Part shown: positions 7,872 to 15,330 of the stretch, piece by piece | How positions within the stretch are numbered: position 1 is the first letter of the stretch | How the letters are laid out: each line of letters opens with the position of its first letter | Source of the DNA: Microbacteriaceae bacterium PS02067 | GTDB lineage: Bacteria; Actinomycetota; Actinomycetes; Actinomycetales; Microbacteriaceae | Assembly (NCBI GenBank): GCA_029960085.1 | Contig: JASCPG010000027.1 | Coordinates: forward strand, 1-38,256 | DNA length: 38,256 nucleotides | Direction: 5' to 3' | The notes under the pieces: generated by a model | Databases searched by the model: none | The model's input: only the letters and a program-made list of their open reading frames with translations | Told to the model about the DNA's origin: nothing | Made by a program: the position numbers and the translations under genes

Positions 7872-10800
7872 CTACAGGCCCCGTTCTGGCCCGTTCTGGG
7901 TCGCGGTGGGTGCGGGAGGCTGTCCCTGCGCCTGCACGCGCGCCACGCGGGCCCTACGCTCTGCTTCGGCCACCTCCGGGGGCAGCGACGAGCGGATGCG
8001 GCGTTCGTCTTCCACCCGGTCCACGCGCCGCACCAGTGCCGCGTACTCCTTCACCATCGCCCCGCGACGCTCCCCGTTCGCCGCGAGCCTCTGCGTGAGC
8101 CTCTCCGCCACGACCGGTAGCGCCCCGTCCGCCTCCGGTTCGGCGCCGGCGACCACGGCCGCGTGGGCGCGCGCCTCGACCGTCGCCAGCCGGACGGTGA
8201 CCGCCCGCAGCGCGGCGTGGTCCCGGTGGATGCGGTCGTTCAGCGATTCGAGGTCCTCCCGCATCGCCGCAACCCCGGACGGCCCGTCCGCGAGGTACCG
8301 GTCAAGATCGACGATCGCGCCCAGTGGACGCCGACTGCGGTCATCCCACGCGGCCGGCTGCTCCGTGCCGGCCGCCGCGACCGCGCGGGCAGCACGACCC
8401 AACTCGCGCCCCGCCGCCGCGGCCGCATCCGCGAGGGTCACTTCTTGTCCTCCGCGCATCATCGAATCGGCAAGGATCTTCGTCGCCGCATCTACGCGAT
8501 CCGCGACCACGATGGCCTCATTGCGCAGCCGCCCACGGGTCATCCCGACGTACAAGCCGGCGGCATCCACGCCGGGGCCGACGATGGCCGCGTCGGTGGT
8601 CTCGCCCTGGATACCGTGCACCGTCGAGGCGTAGGCCAGGTGCATGTGTGCGGCCGCGTACTCCGCCGTCACCTGACGGCGGTCGCCGCTGTCGGTGAGG
8701 CTGACCAGTTCGATCGCGTCTGCACGCACCGCGGCGATGCGCCACAGGGCGCGGTTCTCCACGTCGGCATCCGTGTTGTTCCGGCGCGTCTGCACGATGT
8801 CTCCCACCAGCAGACGCTGCTCGTCCTGCCCCACCGCGACCGTTGTCTCCACGAGTACGCCGGCCTTAACCAGCCGCTCCTGGATGGTCTCCGAGATGTG
8901 CCGCGCCTCAGCGTTGGTGCTTGTCACCAATGCGAGTCGCCGCCCGGATGCCACCGACGCCATGTACTCGTCGACCATGTGCTCGCGGGCCTGCTCGTCG
9001 GTAGAGACGACCTTCAGCAGCCCCCTCCGCTCGAGCTCCTGCGCAACCAGCAACGCTTCCTCAGCGCTGCCCGGCTCGCGCAGCCTCAACGACAGCGCCG
9101 CGTAGTCGGGATCCCGGAAGCGGTGCACGGCCGAGAGCTCCACCACAGCGCCGGCCCGCATCCGCAGCATCGCCATCGCCCCGGAATGCCCAACCGGCGA
9201 CGCCTGCAGGTGGTCACCCACCATCGCGACATCCGCGCCCGTGCGCTCCAGCACGTCGCTCAGGGCCAGAGCGGTGTGCAGATCCACCATGCCGGCCTCG
9301 TCGACGACGACACGGTCCCCCCGCTCGAGCACGTACCGGCGAGGTCCTTCGTACACCGCGCCCGTGTGCGGGTCGACGTCACCGACCTCCAGCCGGCGCC
9401 ATACCTGCGCGCCGGCGTCGTCCACGCCCCACCGCCAGCCGTGGTCCAGCAGCAGGGAGTGCAGGCTCGAGGCCTGTGCGCCCACCTCCCGCCCCGCTAC
9501 GCTCGCGGCCTTCTTGGTGGGCGCCACGATGACCATGCGCCGCCCCTGGGCCTCCAGCGCAGCTTTGGCGACCTTCAGCAACGTGGTCTTCCCGGTGCCG
9601 GCAGGGCCGGTCACCGCAACGAGCCGGTCAGTCCCAGCAATCGCCGCAACCGCGTCGGCCTGTGACCGATCCAGCGTGCGACCCTCCTCGAGCACCGTGG
9701 CCGACAGCTCGTCGACGTCCGCCGCGACAAGCCTCTCTCCCGGCCCTGCAAGCCGGTCCAGCGCGACGGCGAGATCGACCTTGAGGGCGGCGGTCGACGC
9801 GGCCATCAGGTGCTTCACGTGCCCAGGGATCGCGTCCTGCTCGTCGGGGAGCATGTTCACCGACAGCTGGTGCGCTCGCGCCGTGACGTCGGCGGCGACC
9901 TCCGCAATCAGATCACGGTCCGCGACAACCCCCGATGCGGCGATCGCGCGCAGCGCGCCGGCGCGGAGATCGAACAGACCGAACCTTCCGCCCGTCGCCG
10001 TCGCTCGAGCATCCGCGTCGACCGTCGCCTGCGCGGCCAGTAGATCGCGATCAAGATCCGCGATCGCCACTGCCCGCACCGGGACGGCACTGCGAAGCTC
10101 CAGGACCGTCGCGTCAATCCCTGACAGCTCGTCGCGGGTCAGCTGCTCCCAGCTCTGCTCATCCACCTGGCCCGGCTTGTTGGGCCGGCCGTGCGCCCAC
10201 GCCCACCGGTCGATCGCGGTCAGCACGTCCGGGCTCGCCTCCTGCCCTGGGTGGCTCTGCCGCCACTCGGCCAGTCGGGCCGCCCGGTTCGCTTCGATCT
10301 GATTCGAGCGACGCGACAGTGGCCGCACGATGTGCTCCAGCTGCTCGATCTCCCCGCCGGCCGAGAGCGTGTACCCGTGGCGGGCAAGCGCCGCGACCCA
10401 TGCCGGGTCGGTGCGCATCGCGATCTCGCCCTCCGCGTTGATCAGGGTGTGCAGCTTCATCGCCACCCGGGAGTCCACATTCGACCACCGACCGTCCTCA
10501 CCGAGCACGCGCGCGTTCAGCCATAGGTGACGGTGGATGTGCGGGTCCAGGGCCCGAGAGCGTCGGTGCTGCAGCTCGACCACCTCGAGCTGCGCGATCC
10601 CCTCCCTGATGGAACCCGCCGCGCCGCGGCGCGCGTTCAGCTCACGCTGCCACGTGGTGATGACGCGATCGCGCAACCGGTCCTGCAGCGCTTCGAACTC
10701 GGCTGCAAGCTCCGGGTGTAGCAGCGACGCGACGCTGAACGACTTCGGCGCGTTGATGGTCCCATCCAGCACCAGGTCCGCGTCGGGCCTGTTGAGCTCA

Positions 10801-11072
10801 CGACCACGCCGCTCGCCAGAGTCCGGGTCTGAGCCGTCAAGCCACCGTGCCAGCCGGCCCCCGTCGAGCTCGTCGACGGCGAGCCCGCCCGACGTTGCGG
10901 TGTACCGCGTGACCGTCGCTTCGTCGCCGGCATCGCTGTACCGCCGCAGCGCATCGGCCCCCGACGTCGCGTGCAGATGCGAGTCGCACTCGCCCTCAAA
11001 CGCGTAGTTCACAGCCTGCTGCACACCAGCCGACGCGATCCCTCGCTTCCACCGCTGCAGGCCCCCACGCAT
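7872..11072 (-). CDS. MobF-type relaxase-helicase (TraA-like)
   Basis: This protein of about 1066 residues should nick oriT, stay bound to the strand and unwind it. Seen: an N-terminal TrwC relaxase domain with the metal-binding histidine triad DPHIHRH at 176-182; a RecD-like helicase with Walker A GPAGTGKT (489-496), Walker B VVVDEAG (about 588-594) and a late YASTVHGIQGE motif; and an Ala/Glu/Arg-rich coiled-coil C-terminus. The frame opens at 11093. I prefer ATG 11072 because its N-terminus MRGGLQRWKRG matches the usual start of actinobacterial MobF proteins. The ribosome-binding site is weak (GGGG). It is convergent with ssb, and the 8-bp repeats just upstream may control it or mark oriT. 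Confidence 0.9.
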   Translation of the reverse strand: MRGGLQRWKRGIASAGVQQAVNYAFEGECDSHLHATSGADALRRYSDAGDEATVTRYTATSGGLAVDELDGGRLARWLDGSDPDSGERRGRELNRPDADLVLDGTINAPKSFSVASLLHPELAAEFEALQDRLRDRVITTWQRELNARRGAAGSIREGIAQLEVVELQHRRSRALDPHIHRHLWLNARVLGEDGRWSNVDSRVAMKLHTLINAEGEIAMRTDPAWVAALARHGYTLSAGGEIEQLEHIVRPLSRRSNQIEANRAARLAEWRQSHPGQEASPDVLTAIDRWAWAHGRPNKPGQVDEQSWEQLTRDELSGIDATVLELRSAVPVRAVAIADLDRDLLAAQATVDADARATATGGRFGLFDLRAGALRAIAASGVVADRDLIAEVAADVTARAHQLSVNMLPDEQDAIPGHVKHLMAASTAALKVDLAVALDRLAGPGERLVAADVDELSATVLEEGRTLDRSQADAVAAIAGTDRLVAVTGPAGTGKTTLLKVAKAALEAQGRRMVIVAPTKKAASVAGREVGAQASSLHSLLLDHGWRWGVDDAGAQVWRRLEVGDVDPHTGAVYEGPRRYVLERGDRVVVDEAGMVDLHTALALSDVLERTGADVAMVGDHLQASPVGHSGAMAMLRMRAGAVVELSAVHRFRDPDYAALSLRLREPGSAEEALLVAQELERRGLLKVVSTDEQAREHMVDEYMASVASGRRLALVTSTNAEARHISETIQERLVKAGVLVETTVAVGQDEQRLLVGDIVQTRRNNTDADVENRALWRIAAVRADAIELVSLTDSGDRRQVTAEYAAAHMHLAYASTVHGIQGETTDAAIVGPGVDAAGLYVGMTRGRLRNEAIVVADRVDAATKILADSMMRGGQEVTLADAAAAAGRELGRAARAVAAAGTEQPAAWDDRSRRPLGAIVDLDRYLADGPSGVAAMREDLESLNDRIHRDHAALRAVTVRLATVEARAHAAVVAGAEPEADGALPVVAERLTQRLAANGERRGAMVKEYAALVRRVDRVEDERRIRSSLPPEVAEAERRARVARVQAQGQPPAPTATQNGPERGL

Positions 11073-11086
11073 GGCCCCAGCGTAGC

Positions 11087-11116
11087 GCATCACTAAAAGT
11101 GCCTGCGTGCATCACT
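11087..11116. repeat. GCATCACT direct repeats 22 bp apart upstream of the relaxase
   Basis: GCATCACT occurs at 11087-11094 and 11109-11116, two helical turns apart, immediately before the relaxase start and next to an AT-rich CAATATTG. This could be an operator that lets the relaxase or a regulator limit its expression, or part of oriT. The sequence does not decide between these. Confidence 0.4.
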
Positions 11117-11194
11117 CAATATTGTCCTTCTCGAGGTGAGGCTCTGCTGTCGTGATGAAGGTCGCGCTAGCGGGATCGACGCGTCAGCGGCGAT

Positions 11195-11854
11195 CTACTG
11201 CGGGGATCGCTTCGGTCCTCCTGAGGCGTCGCGATCCCGCTCCGACTTTCGCGGACGATACAGCTTCACTCCGCGAGGGAACGCCTTGCCGCGCTCCTCG
11301 AGGAGCGGGTCGAGCGAAAGGTAGTGCCGCGCGAGCGACGGGTGTGCCGCCGTGATCTCCACGTCCGCGTCGACCATGTCGACGGCGAGGGCGAGCTGGT
11401 CGTGCAGCGACGCGATGACCGCCAGCGCAGAGCCCTTGTCGGCGCGCATACTTCGGCAGAAGTTGTCCGCAATGAAGGTAGGTCCCGAAGGTGCGGCGTT
11501 TCGCTTGCGCCGCTTCCGGCGCAGACGAAAGATCGTGGAGCCGTCCGTCGACATATAGCTGCGCCGATGCGGCCGCGGAGCGTATGCGGCAGTGATGACC
11601 ACAACAATCAGTAACGCCCATGCGATGAGGACTAGTGGAACGAGCCACCAGGAGAACGGCACCTGCAGGACGATCGTCACCTCGACTGTCAGAACGAGGG
11701 GCACCACGAGCCACAAGAACAGGGCGATCATCACCCCCGGAAGAGACGGCTTGCGTAGCGCCGCCCCGAACAACCACGCCGCCCCCCACGCGCCCATCCG
11801 CGCCCGGTCACGAAGCCGCGGATCGCGCGTATCGAAGAGAACGGGCAGCGTCAC
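11195..11854 (-). CDS. Two-TM membrane protein of unknown function
   Basis: This is the last gene of the recombinase operon, 219 residues when started at GTG 11854. That start overlaps the upstream stop as GTGA; the longer frame back to 11950 only runs antisense-like over the previous gene. Seen: a short N-terminal region (LPVLFDTRDPRLRDRAR), two strong hydrophobic segments (roughly residues 43-63 and 69-91), then a basic juxtamembrane stretch (RRSYMSTDG...RLRRKRRKR) and a soluble C-terminal domain of about 100 residues. The layout is that of a membrane-anchored cytoplasmic protein. I recognise no family. No clear Shine-Dalgarno is present, so translation is probably coupled. Confidence 0.6.
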   Translation of the reverse strand: MTLPVLFDTRDPRLRDRARMGAWGAAWLFGAALRKPSLPGVMIALFLWLVVPLVLTVEVTIVLQVPFSWWLVPLVLIAWALLIVVVITAAYAPRPHRRSYMSTDGSTIFRLRRKRRKRNAAPSGPTFIADNFCRSMRADKGSALAVIASLHDQLALAVDMVDADVEITAAHPSLARHYLSLDPLLEERGKAFPRGVKLYRPRKSERDRDASGGPKRSPQ

Positions 11855-12309
11855 GACGTGGTCAGGCGTGCGAGAAAGTGGCGCTGCTTCGGGTGCAACT
11901 CCTGCAGCCTTAGGCGCACCGGAGCCTCCCCCGCCGGCAGGACCACCCACACACTACCGATCGCGGTGCCTGCAGGATTCAGCTCCAGACGCGTCTGATG
12001 CTCACCCTCCCAACTGACGTCGGTCGTTACCTCGGCCGTGTACCGCGCGTGCTTCGTTCGCACCTCGGCACGCTGCGCGAGCACCGGCACCGTCCGTGGC
12101 CGCCGGGTCGTGTTGGTGAGGACGATTGGCACCTCCCACAGCTGCTCGAGCACCCGATCCTCCACCACCAGCGGTGCGGTCACCTCGACCCGGACGCCGG
12201 CAACGTTCGTGGGCAGAGAAGGTGAGTTCTGCGCCCGCAACAGAAGCCACATCACGAGAGCAAGCGCGAACGCGGCGACCAGGAGCAGCGGCCATGCATT
12301 GCTCGGCAT
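11851..12309 (-). CDS. Single-TM anchored protein with beta-rich domain, unknown
   Basis: This is a 152-residue protein. Residues 5-25 are a hydrophobic anchor (AWPLLLVAAFALALVMWLLL). The rest is rich in alternating hydrophobic and polar strands (VRVEVTAPLVVED, WEVPIVLTNTTRRP, SVWVVLPAGEAPVRLRL), as in an Ig-like or DUF4352-type extracytoplasmic sandwich. ATG 12309 shares its last base with the preceding TGA. An upstream extension to 12504 reads as a shadow of the previous gene and was dropped. It sits between a small basic-fold protein and a two-TM protein, so the last three genes of this operon may form one membrane complex (inference). Confidence 0.6.
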   Translation of the reverse strand: MPSNAWPLLLVAAFALALVMWLLLRAQNSPSLPTNVAGVRVEVTAPLVVEDRVLEQLWEVPIVLTNTTRRPRTVPVLAQRAEVRTKHARYTAEVTTDVSWEGEHQTRLELNPAGTAIGSVWVVLPAGEAPVRLRLQELHPKQRHFLARLTTS

Positions 12310-12551
12310 CACTCCTCCGCTCCTTGCAGTAAGAGAAGCCACTGCCGGAAAGCATCCTCCGCGGAGGACCGGTCGAAGTGCTCCCCCAGCCACACCCGAT
12401 GCAGCGGCAATCCGTCGATCTTCAACTCTGCGTCGACAACGAAGCCCGTCGCGCCACTCCGGTACACCGGCATCACGCTCACCAGGTGGGTCACGTTCAC
12501 CCACAGCTGCGGCACGCCGTTGGCGTCAGGGACGGGGATCAGCCGGATCAC
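12309..12551 (-). CDS. Small hypothetical protein (FlbD-like pattern)
   Basis: This is an 80-residue protein starting at GTG 12551, which overlaps the recombinase stop as GTGA. The pattern MIRLIPV...WVNVTHLVSVMPV...FVVDAELKIDGLPLHRVWLGEH resembles small all-beta FlbD-like proteins: a short strand, 'WxN' and further strands. The similarity is faint and no motility gene is nearby. The C-terminal helix carries FRQWLLLLQG. Function unknown. Confidence 0.55.
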   Translation of the reverse strand: MIRLIPVPDANGVPQLWVNVTHLVSVMPVYRSGATGFVVDAELKIDGLPLHRVWLGEHFDRSSAEDAFRQWLLLLQGAEE

Positions 12552-13126
12552 TGGTTGCCCTTTGCCCGGTGCCTGGCGGCTGCTCGATAGACCCCGCTGC
12601 GCGAGATCCGGAAGACGCGGGCGAGATCGGCAGCGCTCTGATCACCCTCGTCGAGCGCCTTGGCGATCGCGGCATCCGTCGCCGGCGGGATCGCCGGCTG
12701 CCGACCCTTGAGCTTCTTCCGCACGCTGGGCCGCGCCATGCCCTCCTGTGTGCGCAGGCTGATCCATCCGCCTTCCGCCTCGGCGATCGCGGCGAGGAAG
12801 GTGAGGAACAGTTTCGACCACGGGTCGTGTGGGTCGTAGACGGTGTGTCCCATCTGGAAGATCACACCCCGTTCGGTGAGCTCACGCACGATCTGTAGCG
12901 TGTCCTCGACGTTGCGCGCCAGACGATCCATCTTCGGCACCACGAGCGTGTCACCGTCCCGCACCGCCGCGAGGGCCTCGCTCAGCCCCGCTCGCTGCAG
13001 GTTCTTCCCCGTGAAACCCACGTCCGTGTAGATACGGTCCTCATCGACGCCGGCATCGCGCAGGAACTTGTGCTGAGCGGCGACGTCCTGATCGTTCGTG
13101 GAGACGCGAGAGTAGCCGACCTTCAT
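12548..13126 (-). CDS. Serine recombinase, resolvase/invertase family
   Basis: This 192-residue small serine recombinase has the catalytic serine in GYSRVSTNDQD (Ser9), the arginines of MDRLARN, the QMGHTVYDPHDPWSKLFLTFLAAIAEAE dimer/E-helix region (quoted in part: FLAAIAEAE) and a C-terminal helix-turn-helix (SAADLARVFRISRSGVYRAA) for site recognition. Proteins of this size resolve plasmid dimers, invert segments or resolve Tn3 cointegrates. No transposase or Tn3 terminal repeats are visible here, so dimer resolution or cassette movement is more likely. It starts at ATG 13126, two bases after the stop of the upstream gene. It sits within an operon of unknown genes, and the repeated boxes at 13711-13820 are candidate target sites. 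Confidence 0.88.
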   Translation of the reverse strand: MKVGYSRVSTNDQDVAAQHKFLRDAGVDEDRIYTDVGFTGKNLQRAGLSEALAAVRDGDTLVVPKMDRLARNVEDTLQIVRELTERGVIFQMGHTVYDPHDPWSKLFLTFLAAIAEAEGGWISLRTQEGMARPSVRKKLKGRQPAIPPATDAAIAKALDEGDQSAADLARVFRISRSGVYRAAARHRAKGNQ

Positions 13127-13128
13127 CT

Positions 13129-13401
13129 CTAGTCCCCGACCGACTTGCGCGCATCGCTGTTGGCATCGAGCTGCCGCTCAATGTCAGCGATCATCCGCCG
13201 CAGACGAGACGCGGAATCCCGAAGATGCGCGTTCTGGGCGTCATCTGGTTCGTGGCCAAAGTGCTGCGCGCTCTCTTCATCGCCGGCAGCCTCGTGCTCG
13301 AGCTGCTGGGCGTAGTCATGCATTGCTGCGACAAGGACCGCGTAGTCAGTAGCGTCGTGCAGATCTAGCAGCACAGGATCGAACGCAGGCTGTGCACTCA
13401 T
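13129..13401 (-). CDS. Small acidic helical protein, unknown
   Basis: This 90-residue, largely helical acidic protein is rich in His, Asp, Glu and Ala (DYAQQLEHEAAGDEESAQHF; LRRMIADIERQL). It is probably a coiled-coil or adaptor protein. The ATG overlaps the previous stop (ATGA), and its stop is two bases before the recombinase start. Not recognised. Confidence 0.55.
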   Translation of the reverse strand: MSAQPAFDPVLLDLHDATDYAVLVAAMHDYAQQLEHEAAGDEESAQHFGHEPDDAQNAHLRDSASRLRRMIADIERQLDANSDARKSVGD

Positions 13402-13640
13402 CGTGTCGCCGTCACAGCGCAGTCGGACTCGCCCTCACCGATGAACACAGTCTCGATGGTCACATCCCAGCTGGCATAGCGACCGGACTGCTCCAGCTCG
13501 TGCTCGAGCTCATCCGCGAAGGTCGTCGTGGCCGACCCGACATGAGGCAGGAACGGCCCGTAATAGATCGTCCTCTCCTCACCGTTCTTGCTGACAGTGG
13601 TCGCTTTGACGATGACGGACGTACCGACTCGGCTTGTCAT
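13398..13640 (-). CDS. Small beta-rich protein, first gene of the recombinase operon
   Basis: This is an 80-residue protein that looks like alternating strands (GTSVIVKATTVSK, RTIYYGPFLPHVG, WDVTIETVFIGEG) with one helix (FADELEHELEQSG). An AAGGAGA ribosome-binding site lies about 11 bases upstream of ATG 13640. It opens a chain of six genes (13640 down to 11195) in which every junction overlaps or is separated by two bases. Not recognised. Confidence 0.55.
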   Translation of the reverse strand: MTSRVGTSVIVKATTVSKNGEERTIYYGPFLPHVGSATTTFADELEHELEQSGRYASWDVTIETVFIGEGESDCAVTATR

Positions 13641-13710
13641 AGCAGGCTGGTCTCCTTGATTTGGATGCTGTCGCAGATAAAGTACCTCAAATGAGATTCA
13701 ATATGAACAC

Positions 13711-13820
13711 CCTAAACGGGACGTCAGACACCGCCTGATTCCAGCCCGGAGGGGCTCGGGGAGAGGTGTGTCACTAGCCGATCCCTAAACGGGCAGTTCC
13801 GTTATCGAGCCCGGCGGGGC
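13711..13820. repeat. Duplicated two-box element upstream of the recombinase and efflux operons
   Basis: CCCTAAACGGG occurs at 13711-13721 and again at 13784-13794. Each is followed by AGCCCGG(A/C)GGGGC, at 13744-13756 and 13808-13820. The intergenic stretch 13641-13883 therefore contains a partial duplication between two divergent operons. A third variant of the first box (CCCCAAACG) lies beyond the efflux genes at 15210-15218. Candidates are recombinase sites or cassette boundaries. The rest of the gap holds only promoter DNA. Confidence 0.6.
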
Positions 13821-13855
13821 AGCAGCTCTCCGCTATGAACATGCCGGAGGCGCGC

Positions 13856-13882
13856 TTAACCAACCGGATGGTAAAGTAGATG
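13856..13882 (+). promoter_or_regulatory. Palindromic TetR operator over a -10 box, leaderless start
   Basis: Positions 13856-13875 form an imperfect 20-bp palindrome: TTAACCAACC next to GGATGGTAAA, with 16 of 20 positions symmetric. It contains TAAAGT (13872-13877), a TAnnnT-type -10 box whose expected start point falls on the A of ATG 13884. There is no Shine-Dalgarno, which supports a leaderless transcript. Repressor binding here would block RNA polymerase directly. Inference: autoregulation by the TetR protein. Confidence 0.65.
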
Positions 13883-13883
13883 C

Positions 13884-14423
13884 ATGGCATCGAACTCGCG
13901 TGAAGAGATCCTCGCGCACGCTCTCGACATCATCCGTGGCGGTGGGGCGATCTCGTTCGACTCGGTGGCGCAGTCTTCCGGGCTGTCCAAACCGGGTCTG
14001 ATGTATCACTTCCGAACGAAGGAAGCGCTCATGCTCGGCCTTGTCGATCACGTCGCCGACGAGTGGCAGCGCGAGATGGACGCCCGGCTCACATCCCCGT
14101 TCCAGGGCTCGACAATGCGCGAGCGAGCGGGCATCTACGTCGAGGCCTGCGTCACCCGTGAACCCGACCCTGCCGACATCGTGATGCTCACCGACCCCCG
14201 CCTGCGCCAAGAGCTCACCGCCCGGTGGGCGGAGCGGATCTCGACCTGGTTCGTGGGCCTCGAGCAGCTGGCGCTCCCTGAGCGCGGATACATCACAGCT
14301 GTTCGGCTGCTCGCGGACGGCGCCTGGTTCGCCGGCGCCACAGGCATCAACATCCCCACACCCGACGAACGGGCCGTGATCCTCGCGGCTGCGTATGAAC
14401 TCCTCTCGAAAGTCGAAGCATGA
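13884..14423 (+). CDS. TetR/AcrR-family repressor
   Basis: This 179-residue regulator has an N-terminal TetR DNA-binding domain: SREEILAHALDIIRGGG, then ISFDSVAQSSGLSKPGLMYH and FRTKEALMLGLVDHV. The C-terminal part is an all-helical ligand-binding domain ending in a transmembrane-like alanine-rich helix. It is directly followed by two SMR efflux genes, overlapping the first as ATGA. It most likely senses a cationic substrate and represses its own operon from the palindrome at 13856-13875. The start has no ribosome-binding site and is read as leaderless. Confidence 0.88.
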   Translation: MASNSREEILAHALDIIRGGGAISFDSVAQSSGLSKPGLMYHFRTKEALMLGLVDHVADEWQREMDARLTSPFQGSTMRERAGIYVEACVTREPDPADIVMLTDPRLRQELTARWAERISTWFVGLEQLALPERGYITAVRLLADGAWFAGATGINIPTPDERAVILAAAYELLSKVEA

Positions 14424-14764
14424 AGAAGTGGCTCTTCCTCGTCGGCGCGATCCTCAGCGAGGCCGCCGGCTCCCTCTCCCTGAAGGCGGCACTCGACCAC
14501 CCCGCCTGGTACGCACTCGTGGCAGCCGGATTCATCAGCGCCTTCCTGTTCCTCTCCCTCACTCTGCGGCAGGGGATGGCGCTCGGCGTCGCATACGGGA
14601 TCTGGGGCGCCTCCGGTGTCGCACTCACCGCCATCCTGTCCGCGGTCATCTTCGGTGAAGCACTCACCCCCGTGATGCTGGGCGGGATCGCGCTGATCAT
14701 CCTCGGCGTCCTCACCATCGAGCTCGGCTCCCAACGAGCCGCCAAGAAGCGAGAGGCACTCTGA
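14420..14764 (+). CDS. SMR-family efflux subunit 1
   Basis: This 114-residue small multidrug resistance protein has four membrane helices. The essential proton/cation-binding glutamate is present at Glu14 (LVGAILSEAAG). The conserved GVAYGIWGASGVALTAI segment of helix 3 and an LGVLTIELGS helix 4 are visible. A lysine-rich tail (AAKKREAL) extends beyond the usual 105-110 residues. It is paired with a second SMR gene that starts on the last base of this one. This is the layout of obligate heterodimers such as EbrAB, YkkCD and NepAB. Substrates are probably quaternary ammonium compounds, dyes or other organic cations or amines (family knowledge). Confidence 0.9.
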   Translation: MKKWLFLVGAILSEAAGSLSLKAALDHPAWYALVAAGFISAFLFLSLTLRQGMALGVAYGIWGASGVALTAILSAVIFGEALTPVMLGGIALIILGVLTIELGSQRAAKKREAL

Positions 14765-15084
14765 TGGCCTGGCTGTTCCTCATCGGCGCGATCCTCTTCG
14801 AAGTCGCCGGCACCCTCGCACTGCGCATGGCCACACACGGCAAGAAGATCTGGATCGCCGGCGTCGCGATCGGCTACCTCGCCGCCTTCGCATTCCTGTC
14901 CCTCACCCTGAGCGCCGGAATGGGCCTCGGCGTTGCCTACGGCATCTGGGCAGCATCCGGCGTCGCCCTCACCGCCATCCTCAGCAAACTGCTCTTCGAC
15001 GAACCCTTCACCTGGATCATGGCCGCCGGCATCGCCCTCGTCGTCGGCGGAGTCCTCCTCGTCGAACTCGGCGCCACACACTAA
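14764..15084 (+). CDS. SMR-family efflux subunit 2
   Basis: This 106-residue partner of the preceding SMR protein has four helices. The key glutamate is Glu13 in LIGAILFEVAG, with GVAYGIWAASGVALTAILSK in helix 3 and VVGGVLLVELG in helix 4. Its ATG begins on the last base of the previous stop, so synthesis is coupled and stoichiometric, as expected for a heterodimeric pump inserted in opposite orientations. It ends the efflux cassette. The 246 bases to the hsdR end contain only a repeat box and a weak stem-loop. Confidence 0.9.
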   Translation: MAWLFLIGAILFEVAGTLALRMATHGKKIWIAGVAIGYLAAFAFLSLTLSAGMGLGVAYGIWAASGVALTAILSKLLFDEPFTWIMAAGIALVVGGVLLVELGATH

Positions 15085-15202
15085 CCACGCGAACCGGACG
15101 GGCCCCTGCAACAAGTTCGGAGCGGGATCCCGAACTGCGTCCCTGTCGAGGACCCGCTGCTTCGATCAGGCGCGCATGTTCGCCCATCGAGCGGCGCCCG
15201 CA

Positions 15203-15218
15203 AGCCGATCCCCAAACG
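15203..15218 (+). repeat. 16-bp repeat matching the upstream flank of the efflux cassette
   Basis: AGCCGATCCC(C)AAACG here matches 13777-13792 (AGCCGATCCC(T)AAACG) at 15 of 16 bases in direct orientation. The two copies lie about 1.43 kb apart and bracket the TetR-SMR genes and their promoter. Confidence 0.6.
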
Positions 15219-15295
15219 AACACCCCGCAAGTGGATAGGCCGCCCCCTCCTCGTGCAGCTCAATAGCTGATTGCGGAATCCGCGTCTTTCACTCG

Positions 15296-15322
15296 GCATC
15301 GGACTGGGTTTACGTCGGATGC
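15296..15322 (-). terminator. Weak stem-loop after hsdR
   Basis: GCATCGGAC and GTCGGATGC form a 9-bp stem with one mismatch around a 9-base loop, 9 bases beyond the hsdR stop. There is no T run on either strand, so this is a possible factor-dependent end or RNA 3' stabiliser only. Confidence 0.3.
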
Positions 15323-15330
15323 ACCGCACC

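Noticed and set aside
12548..13126. The serine recombinase as part of a Tn3-family transposon
   Set aside because: No transposase gene and no long terminal inverted repeats were seen near it.
15115..15135. GTTCGG/CCGAAC stem as terminator of the efflux operon
   Set aside because: The stem is only six base pairs with a 9-base loop and no T run; too weak to call.
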